Source of the DNA: Sulfurovum sp.
Lineage (GTDB): Bacteria; Campylobacterota; Campylobacteria; Campylobacterales; Sulfurovaceae
NCBI GenBank assembly: GCA_027083995.1
Contig: JALWME010000076.1
Coordinates: 1-5,146 of the forward strand
Direction of reading: 5' to 3'
Length of the DNA: 5,146 nucleotides
The position numbers and the translations under genes were made by a program. Position 1 is the first letter of the stretch; each line of letters begins with the position of its first letter. Positions 1 to 4,492 of this stretch are shown here, piece after piece. Below the pieces are notes generated by a model. It saw nothing but the letters and a program-made list of their open reading frames with translations, had not been told where the DNA came from and did not search any database.

Positions 1-758
1 CAGGCACAGATGACCAAAACATAGAGTCTCTCGCACTAGACGCAGGGACTAATGTCTTAACCGTAGGCATAGAAGACGGTATAAGCCAAACAGTTGATCT
101 CTCTAGCCTGGAGGAGTCTGCAGATATCGCTGTTGTAAGTGCTGCATTAGCGGTACATGTTGCAGATGATAATGATACTTCTGATACAAATGAAATACAA
201 ACCCTTACATCAACTGATGGCAGTGTTACGTTAACACAGACAGGTAATGACTATGATTTAAGTGTGGCAACAGAAACAACAACAACCATAGCAAATACAA
301 TAGCAGGGCATAAAATAGCAGACTATACCAATGAGGGTGCTACTACAGTAAATATAAACGAGACTGTAACAACACTTACGCAAGAAGCTACTCCAAATCA
401 GTTGGACTACAAATACACAAGTGAAGATGGGACACAGACCACTTTTAGATCAAGTCCTATAGTGGCATTTGGTAAAGTAAGTTCTACAGGAGCGTTACAA
501 CGTGGTTATGGTGCAACTGTGGTAAGAAATAGCAGGGGTAGATACACTGTAACATTAAGCCCTGCCAGGCCAACAGCTAATTATACAATACAGTTGACTA
601 TCTTAGATTCTAATGGTGCGGGGAATGATGATTATGATATTTCTTATTATAATCAGACGACAAACAGCTTCCAAGTTCGTACAGGTGATAACGATAATGG
701 TGGTAATAACAGAGCCCAAAGAGATAGTGAATTTATGTTTACGGTTATTGATTATTAG
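1..758 (+). CDS. C-terminal part of a large repetitive surface/adhesin-like protein (5' end outside window)
   Basis: The frame is open from the first complete codon at position 3 to the TAG at 756-758, giving 251 visible residues. A GTG at 264 is an internal valine, not the start, because the same frame runs upstream without a stop. Residues about 1-36 (TDDQNIESLALD, then VGIEDGISQTVDLSSL) and about 59-87 (DTNEIQTLTSTDGS, then GNDYDLSV) are two short beta-rich repeats of a kind I recall from long surface proteins of Bacteroidota and from phage-fibre-like proteins. Residues about 105-150 (NETVTTL, YTSEDGTQTTF) are a further linker. The last 100 residues (SPIVAFGKV, GYGATV, YTIQLTILDS, ISYYNQTTNSF, GDNDNGG, FMFTVIDY) form a compact C-terminal domain that I recall as the tail of such proteins. 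It has no cysteine, no LPxTG-like sorting signal and no C-terminal beta-barrel signature. It is probably exported and structural or adhesive; this is inferred. The next gene begins 10 bases downstream. Confidence 0.85.
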   Translation, partial: GTDDQNIESLALDAGTNVLTVGIEDGISQTVDLSSLEESADIAVVSAALAVHVADDNDTSDTNEIQTLTSTDGSVTLTQTGNDYDLSVATETTTTIANTIAGHKIADYTNEGATTVNINETVTTLTQEATPNQLDYKYTSEDGTQTTFRSSPIVAFGKVSSTGALQRGYGATVVRNSRGRYTVTLSPARPTANYTIQLTILDSNGAGNDDYDISYYNQTTNSFQVRTGDNDNGGNNRAQRDSEFMFTVIDY

Positions 759-762
759 GAGA
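757..762 (+). promoter_or_regulatory. Ribosome binding site of the 96-residue module gene
   Basis: AGGAGA lies 6 bases before the ATG at 769 and overlaps the stop codon of the preceding gene. It decides the start: the same frame extends back to an ATG at 613, but that extension lies inside the upstream gene and has no signal peptide at its head, whereas the product starting at 769 opens with a clean signal peptide. Confidence 0.8.
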
Positions 763-768
763 TTTAAT

Positions 769-1059
769 ATGAAATATCTACTAAGTATATTGGCTTTGGT
801 GTCAACTATGCATGCAATTACTGCGGATGAGTTGATGCGGCTTCATAGCGTAACAACATCTCAAATGAATAATATCTCTTCTCCACAAGCAGGGAGTGTA
901 GTCTATAACAGTACAGAAAATACACTGTTCTTTTATACAGGTAGTGCATGGAAAAGAATGCGAGCCAATGGTAGTGAGACCATTATAAATGCTGGAAATG
1001 GGATAAGTGTCACAGGTAATGGGGCAAGTGCTACTCCTTATGTGCTAAATGTGAATTGA
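769..1059 (+). CDS. Small secreted protein: stand-alone copy of the shared N-terminal module
   Basis: A 96-residue protein of unknown function. Residues 1-16 to 19 are a Sec signal peptide (MKYLLSILALVSTMHA, cleavage after MHA or ITA). The rest is the module found after the signal peptide in the next two genes: DELMRLHSVTTSQMNNISSP (20-39), GSVVYNSTENTLFFYTGSAW (42-61), NGSETI (67-72) and GNGISVTGNGASATPYVLNV (76-95). The LHSVTT..M..I.SP..GS.V.N pattern resembles a short repeat I recall in Bacteroidota surface and fibre proteins (VTTTQRNAIxSPxxGLLVYNTTT..YYNGTxW). Unlike its neighbours it stops five residues after the PY of the module, so it has no passenger domain, and it has no cysteine. 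It could be a subunit that co-assembles with the longer neighbours, or a remnant of a gene that lost its C-terminal domain. The reading frame itself is intact. Confidence 0.85.
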   Translation: MKYLLSILALVSTMHAITADELMRLHSVTTSQMNNISSPQAGSVVYNSTENTLFFYTGSAWKRMRANGSETIINAGNGISVTGNGASATPYVLNVN

Positions 1060-1060
1060 T

Positions 1061-1975
1061 ATGAAAAAGTTTTTATATTATTTCATCTTCTTTACTGCAT
1101 CAATACTTCATGCAGCACAAAGCGATGAACTAGTGGTACTACACAGTGTTACAACAGCACAGATGCATGCCATTGTTTCTCCTGCAGTTGGTTCACTAGT
1201 TTTCAATACAGATGATGAAAATATTTATGAACGCAATGCTACAGCATGGAAGAAATTTTCTGCTGATGGAAGCGAGACGAAGATAATCGCTGGAAACTGT
1301 GCAGAAGTATCTGGCATAGGTACCACAACTAACCCCTATGTAATAAAAGATAAAAACCTTGGGGAGACACAAGCAACAGCAGGAATGACATGTAAGCATA
1401 TACTTAACAGTGGTTGCAATGTAAGGGATGGTGTCTATTGGATTAATCCTGATGGGGGAAGCACTGCCAATGCTTTTGAGGTTTACTGTGATATGAGTGG
1501 GGGAGGATGGACAAAGATACCTTATGCAAGTAATTTTATAGATCAAAAATATTTTGCTAGCAACGATGCTTGGAGATGGCTACCCACAAACTTTTCACTC
1601 TCTTTGACTGACACACAGATTAACAACATTAGAGCAGTATCAACAGAGGGTAAACAAACATATATTGGAAAATGTGATGGTGTTCTTCACTACTACTATA
1701 ATAGTGGTGGTAATTATAACTGGGCTTTTGGTTTTAGATTACATACAGGTGCTGAGACAACTTTTGGGCAGCAAAATTATGCTGTAGGAGGCACAGCAAT
1801 AAACATAAATGTCATACAAGATGGTTGCAGAACAAATAGAACCAACTCTCTTGATGCAATTTTTGAAATAAATGATATGAGAGTACCTGTGATTAATGTA
1901 TATTCAAATGATACAGGAGGATCCACAGAAACATTTGGTTCTCCACTTATAAGTAATCCCGCATGGTTTAGGTGA
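1061..1975 (+). CDS. Secreted fibrinogen-like (GGGWT) domain protein, first paralogue
   Basis: 304 residues. Residues 1-18/19 are a Sec signal peptide ending ILHAA. Residues 22-95 are the shared module (DELVVLHSVTT, GSLVFNTDDENIYERN, DGSETKI, AGNC, NPYVI). From about 104 a bacterial fibrinogen-related domain begins: ATAGMTCKHIL (106-114), DGVYWINPDGGSTANAF (123-139), then YCDM (142-145) and GGGWT (147-151). The C-terminal part (152-304) is a different subtype from the next gene, ending VPVINVYSNDTGG and GSPLISNPAWFR. The cysteines at 80, 111, 119, 143, 205 and 256 are even in number, consistent with disulfides outside the cytoplasm. Animal fibrinogen-like domains often bind acetylated sugars; a glycan- or surface-binding role here is inference only. 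The start lies one base after the preceding stop with no clear Shine-Dalgarno sequence, suggesting translational coupling. The spacer between YCDM and GGGWT is a single serine, two residues shorter than in the downstream paralogue. Confidence 0.9.
   Translation: MKKFLYYFIFFTASILHAAQSDELVVLHSVTTAQMHAIVSPAVGSLVFNTDDENIYERNATAWKKFSADGSETKIIAGNCAEVSGIGTTTNPYVIKDKNLGETQATAGMTCKHILNSGCNVRDGVYWINPDGGSTANAFEVYCDMSGGGWTKIPYASNFIDQKYFASNDAWRWLPTNFSLSLTDTQINNIRAVSTEGKQTYIGKCDGVLHYYYNSGGNYNWAFGFRLHTGAETTFGQQNYAVGGTAININVIQDGCRTNRTNSLDAIFEINDMRVPVINVYSNDTGGSTETFGSPLISNPAWFR
1124..1495 (+). repeat. Diverged direct repeat, copy A (module plus start of fibrinogen-like domain)
   Basis: This covers residues 22-145 of the first fibrinogen-like gene and aligns without gaps to residues 21-144 of the second (2040-2411). 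A hand alignment gives 89 identical residues of 124 (about 72 %). After this point the two proteins need a two-residue gap, share GGGWT, and then diverge strongly. Before it, the signal peptides are also different. This is a within-operon duplication, not a mobile element. Confidence 0.85.
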
Positions 1976-1976
1976 T
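1970..1976 (+). promoter_or_regulatory. Ribosome binding site overlapping the stop codon of the preceding gene
   Basis: AGGTGAT matches the anti-Shine-Dalgarno complement (AGGAGGTGATC) over seven bases. It includes the last codon (AGG) and the TGA stop of the first fibrinogen-like gene, and lies 3-4 bases from the ATG at 1980. The spacing is short, but the overlap with the stop suggests that ribosomes ending the first paralogue reinitiate on the second. Confidence 0.55.
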
Positions 1977-1979
1977 ATT

Positions 1980-2873
1980 ATGAAAAAAATAATATATATT
2001 TGGTCTATGTTAATTTTACTTTATGCTGCACCACAGAATGATGAATTAGTCGTGCTACACAGTGTCACAACATCCGAAATGAATGCCATTGCCTCTCCTA
2101 CGATAGGTTCACTTGTATTTAATACAGATGATGAGAATATCTATGAACGAAATAATACAGATTGGAAAAAAATTTCTACAGATGGAAGTGAGACAAAAAT
2201 TGTTGCGGGAAACTGTATGGAAATAAGTGGGAGTGGTACAAATAGCAATCCCTACATAATTGACTATAAAATACCAGGCAAAACACAGGCAACTGCAGGA
2301 ACAACATGCAAGCAGCTATTAGATACAAATTGTAACGTAGAAGATGGAATCTACTGGATTGACCTTGACGGAGGTTCTTCAGCCAATGCTTTTCAGGTTT
2401 ATTGCAACATGACAGCAGATGGTGGTGGATGGACACTAGTGTTTAGGCATGATTTAAGTGGAGGACATTTTTCAAATGATGCTCAGGCGGATTCATTCAA
2501 CGAAAACTCTCCAGGGTTAAGTACTAAAAAGTATTCTATACTCAACAAGATAGACAGCATTAAAAGTGGTACCAAATATGAGTTTAGACTCTACTACCCC
2601 AATGAGAACAAACGTAATCACTGGAGGCAGAGCTTTGACCCAAGAAGTGGAGGATCTTCTACTAGACCAGTTGCTGGATATGAGGCTATCGCCATAGATT
2701 CAAGTACAAACTTTTGGGGTGGACTGGAAAATAACAGCAATGTAACATATTTGGATGGTTCAGTGAACCATGGTAATTGGTGGTATGCCATTGGTGCAAT
2801 ATCAAGCTGTTGTGGAGGGATACCAGGTCCCAATTCAAGTGCTGTGAACATAGTGGAGTTATATATACGATAA
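1980..2873 (+). CDS. Secreted fibrinogen-like (GGGWT) domain protein, second paralogue
   Basis: 297 residues. A short signal peptide (MKKIIYIWSMLILLYAA) probably ends after residue 16 or 17. The shared module follows at 21-94 (DELVVLHSVTTSEMNAIASP, GSLVFNTDDENIYERN, GNC, NPYII). The fibrinogen-like domain starts near 103 with ATAGTTCKQLL, then DGIYWIDLDGGSSANAFQV, YCNM (141-144) and DGGGWTLVFRHD (148-159). Its C-terminal half keeps features I recall for the bacterial family: FWGGLE, GNWWYAIGAIS, GGIPGP (279-284) and the final VELYIR. The cysteines are at 79, 110, 118, 142 and the adjacent pair 277-278; the first four match those of the upstream paralogue in position and the last two do not. 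The usual YCD is YCN here. It is probably exported and a surface recognition or adhesion protein (inferred from the domain). It starts 4 bases after its paralogue, so the two are likely co-expressed. Confidence 0.9.
   Translation: MKKIIYIWSMLILLYAAPQNDELVVLHSVTTSEMNAIASPTIGSLVFNTDDENIYERNNTDWKKISTDGSETKIVAGNCMEISGSGTNSNPYIIDYKIPGKTQATAGTTCKQLLDTNCNVEDGIYWIDLDGGSSANAFQVYCNMTADGGGWTLVFRHDLSGGHFSNDAQADSFNENSPGLSTKKYSILNKIDSIKSGTKYEFRLYYPNENKRNHWRQSFDPRSGGSSTRPVAGYEAIAIDSSTNFWGGLENNSNVTYLDGSVNHGNWWYAIGAISSCCGGIPGPNSSAVNIVELYIR
2040..2411 (+). repeat. Diverged direct repeat, copy B (module plus start of fibrinogen-like domain)
   Basis: Second copy of the duplicated segment at 1124-1495, covering residues 21-144 of the second fibrinogen-like protein. 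It is about 72 % identical to copy A at protein level by hand alignment. Identical runs include DELVVLHSVTT and GSLVFNTDDENIYERN. Many synonymous changes separate the copies, so the duplication is not recent. Confidence 0.85.
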
Positions 2874-2879
2874 AATATT

Positions 2880-2884
2880 GGAGA
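2880..2884 (+). promoter_or_regulatory. Ribosome binding site of the virion-domain gene
   Basis: GGAGA lies 6 bases before the ATG at 2891. It selects this start over the in-frame upstream ATG at 2777, which lies inside the second fibrinogen-like gene and does not head a signal peptide. A further in-frame ATG at 2903 is possible but lacks this spacing. Confidence 0.75.
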
Positions 2885-2890
2885 CTTGAA

Positions 2891-3478
2891 ATGAAAAACT
2901 GTATGAAAAGATTATGTTTATATGTTCTTATCTCGTTTAGCTTTGCTACAAGTACGGTACATGCTGCTTTTGAGGACGACTTGATATTTACACTTAAAGC
3001 AGGAACACAAACAGATATGAATACCACAATACCTACTCTAGGTATGGTGGTCTATAACTCTACGGACAATAAAATTTATTACTATAACGGCACGAATTGG
3101 GTAGCTGTAAGTACACTTTTTATCAGCAGTGATACAGACAATAAGCTAGTCACTGGAACTGATGGTGGTATAAGCTACACACCAAGTGCTGTGGTGATAG
3201 CTAAAACTTCAAACTATACTTTACAGCAAAGCGATAATGGAGCAGTATTGACCTTTAATAGTGCAAGTGATGTGACACTTACGGTACCAGCAGGATTACC
3301 TGTTGGTTTTAATGTAAGTATCTATCAAATTGGCAATGGAAAAGTAACCATCGCTGGCAGTGGAGCAGTGATAAAAAATCGTCTTTCTCGCTTTAAAACT
3401 GCAGGGAAAGATGCAGGTGTAGGGCTTGTCTCTACTTCTACAAATACATACCATCTTACTGGGGATCTAAAAAAATGA
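2891..3478 (+). CDS. Secreted protein: diverged N-terminal module plus phage virion/tail-like beta domain
   Basis: 195 residues. Signal peptide 1-25/26 ends TSTVHAA. Residues 28-73 are a diverged version of the module in the three genes before it: EDDLIFTLKAGTQTDMNTTI, GMVVYNSTDNKIYYYNGTNW, VAVS. After a linker (VTGTDGGISYTPSA) residues about 101-195 form a second domain: SNYTLQQSDNGAVLTFNSAS, VTLTVPAGLPVGFNVSIYQI, GNGKVTIAGSG, SRFKTAGKDAGVGLV and the terminal YHLTGDL. I recall this pattern (tLt.sDnG..l..nsa...tvtvPa...GF...i.q.G.G.vti.g.g....sr....ta...a...l......w.ltGdL) from phage structural and tail-associated proteins, where it is a beta-rich C-terminal domain; I cannot name the family with certainty. 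Its stop overlaps the start of the next gene by four bases (ATGA). The role is unknown; it is probably another passenger of the same exported set. Confidence 0.88.
   Translation: MKNCMKRLCLYVLISFSFATSTVHAAFEDDLIFTLKAGTQTDMNTTIPTLGMVVYNSTDNKIYYYNGTNWVAVSTLFISSDTDNKLVTGTDGGISYTPSAVVIAKTSNYTLQQSDNGAVLTFNSASDVTLTVPAGLPVGFNVSIYQIGNGKVTIAGSGAVIKNRLSRFKTAGKDAGVGLVSTSTNTYHLTGDLKK
3461..3465 (+). promoter_or_regulatory. Possible ribosome binding site of the LamG-like gene
   Basis: GGGGA lies 9 bases before the ATG at 3475, inside the end of the preceding gene. It is a weak match; the ATGA overlap with the preceding stop suggests that coupling matters more. Confidence 0.4.
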
Positions 3479-4398
3479 GAAAAATAAGTAGTATTGGGTT
3501 GATGTTTGTATGGTTGTGGACATGCCATGTGCATGCTGCTATAGTCAACTATAACCAGTTTCCTACTTCAAAACCATCCCATATACTTGACGAAAAGCTT
3601 ACAAACATAAGTTTTGCCTTTTCTATGCGAGTTCTTGAAAGTGACTATAATGGACCACTTGTGAAGCTAAGAAGAGCCAGTGACAATGCACTTCAGGATT
3701 TTAGCTGGGGAGATAATGACATTGTAGATGTGGCAGCTATAGATGTATGGAGAGCAGGGAGCAATGTCTATGTGCATACCTGGTATGACCAGAGTGGATT
3801 AGGTAGAAATGCTGTGCAGACTATAAACAACAGACAACCACAGTTTTTTACTGATGCAAATAGACCTTATTTTAAGGGCGATGGATATAATGACTATCTT
3901 ACAGTAGATACCCCAAACGGCATACAAGATGTGACTAACAATGGCAAAGAAGGTAGTGTACTTGCTATTGTAAAAGCGACTACTCTCAATCAACATATCT
4001 TTGGAGTACTGGATAATACCGTAAGCCCGAGTAACAGGTGGAGTGCACATATCAACTGGGGAAACAATCGGGCATATTTTGATCCTGGTTCTTGTTGTGT
4101 AACGAATGCAAGATCTTTTGAAAATAGTGCTAATGTAGGTATGTGGGTTTCTTATACATTTATAAGAACTTCTACAAAAATAATCATGAGAGCATCAGGA
4201 GTGGATAAACTTAATACCAATTTGAACATGGGTAATTGTACGCTTACAAGTGATTTTGCCATTGGGTGGGCAACGGGAAATGAAATTACGCATGGTACTT
4301 CAGCTTCTATTATGGAAATGATTATGTATAAAATAGATATAAATACATTACTCTATCAAGAGATAGAAGAGAATATGATATTGTTTTGGAGTTTGTGA
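3475..4398 (+). CDS. Secreted LamG/concanavalin-like protein related to the GH54 arabinofuranosidase-type domain
   Basis: 307 residues. Signal peptide 1-21/22 ends CHVHAA. The mature protein is a single concanavalin/LamG-like domain. Its first part matches the hallmark I recall from AbfB-type (GH54) proteins and their many bacterial relatives: AFSMRVLESDYNGPLVKLRR (48-67), ASDN.LQDF (68-76) and TWYDQSGLGRNAVQ (102-115), followed by QPQF (121-124). The middle has DGYNDYLTV (136-144) and YFDPGSCC (201-208), with an adjacent cysteine pair; the C-terminal part ends SIMEMIMYKI (278-287) and IEENMILFWSL, like the last strand and helix of bacterial LamG domains. I could not identify GH54 catalytic residues by eye, so a carbohydrate-binding or adhesive role is at least as likely as hydrolysis. 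Unlike the four genes before it, it lacks the LHSVTT-type module. Its start overlaps the previous stop by four bases. Confidence 0.88.
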   Translation: MRKISSIGLMFVWLWTCHVHAAIVNYNQFPTSKPSHILDEKLTNISFAFSMRVLESDYNGPLVKLRRASDNALQDFSWGDNDIVDVAAIDVWRAGSNVYVHTWYDQSGLGRNAVQTINNRQPQFFTDANRPYFKGDGYNDYLTVDTPNGIQDVTNNGKEGSVLAIVKATTLNQHIFGVLDNTVSPSNRWSAHINWGNNRAYFDPGSCCVTNARSFENSANVGMWVSYTFIRTSTKIIMRASGVDKLNTNLNMGNCTLTSDFAIGWATGNEITHGTSASIMEMIMYKIDINTLLYQEIEENMILFWSL

Positions 4399-4428
4399 TG
4401 TATTCTCAAAAGTTACATTTGACTAGTT

Positions 4429-4456
4429 TTGACATTTTTATTGTAAAATATATAAA
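4429..4456 (+). promoter_or_regulatory. Putative sigma70 promoter for the DxDGDG-repeat gene
   Basis: TTGACA at 4429-4434 matches the -35 consensus exactly. After a 16-base spacer comes TATAAA at 4451-4456, one base from the -10 consensus. The predicted transcript would start near 4463, about 30 bases before the ATG at 4493. This supports separate transcription of the last gene, although the surrounding AT-richness makes chance matches to the -10 box common. Confidence 0.5.
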
Positions 4457-4481
4457 GATTATATATAGTGTCAATACCTAT

Positions 4482-4486
4482 GGAGA
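4482..4486 (+). promoter_or_regulatory. Ribosome binding site of the DxDGDG-repeat gene
   Basis: GGAGA with a 6-base spacer before the ATG at 4493. It fixes this start; the ATG at 4480, which overlaps it, is out of frame and reaches a stop after nine codons. Confidence 0.75.
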
Positions 4487-4492
4487 AAAGCT

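Larger units (their letters stand above)
4399..4492 (+). other. Only sizeable intergenic region (94 bases)
   Basis: This AT-rich gap separates the probable six-gene operon from the last gene. It contains a promoter-like sequence (4429-4456), a 6-bp inverted repeat flanking it (4429-4434 and 4469-4474), and a ribosome binding site just before the next ATG. No convincing GC-rich terminator hairpin is present, so read-through from upstream is possible. Confidence 0.7.

Noticed and set aside
264..758. A separate 164-residue gene starting at the GTG at 264
   Set aside because: The same frame is open upstream to the window edge with continuous repeat-type coding sequence, and there is no ribosome binding site or signal peptide at 264.
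613..768. Longer form of the 96-residue module gene starting at 613
   Set aside because: The extra part lies within the upstream gene, reads as low-complexity Met/Ile-rich sequence, and would bury the clear signal peptide and ribosome binding site at 757-771.
1196..1546. Minus-strand open frame opposite the first fibrinogen-like gene
   Set aside because: It is a shadow of a well-supported gene, with no recognisable domain; the other minus-strand frames (2176-2436, 2618-2851, 2686-3027, 3325-3534, 3799-4050, 4541-4816) were rejected for the same reason.
1061..2873. Diversity-generating retroelement target, because the paralogues differ mainly at their C-terminal ends
   Set aside because: There is no reverse transcriptase or template repeat in the window, and the differences are spread over whole halves, not confined to adenine-derived positions in a short repeat.
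2777..2890. Longer form of the virion-domain gene starting at 2777
   Set aside because: It overlaps the conserved C-terminal end of the fibrinogen-like gene; the GGAGA site and signal peptide point to 2891.
3475..3540. Lipoprotein signal in the LamG-like protein (cysteine at residue 17 of the signal peptide)
   Set aside because: The context LWTC does not fit a lipobox, and a normal VHAA cleavage site follows.
4407..4440. Rho-independent terminator after the LamG-like gene
   Set aside because: The best stem is CAAAA/TTTTG (4407-4411 with 4427-4431) followed by ACATTTTTA; a 5-bp AT-rich stem with a 15-base loop is too weak to call.
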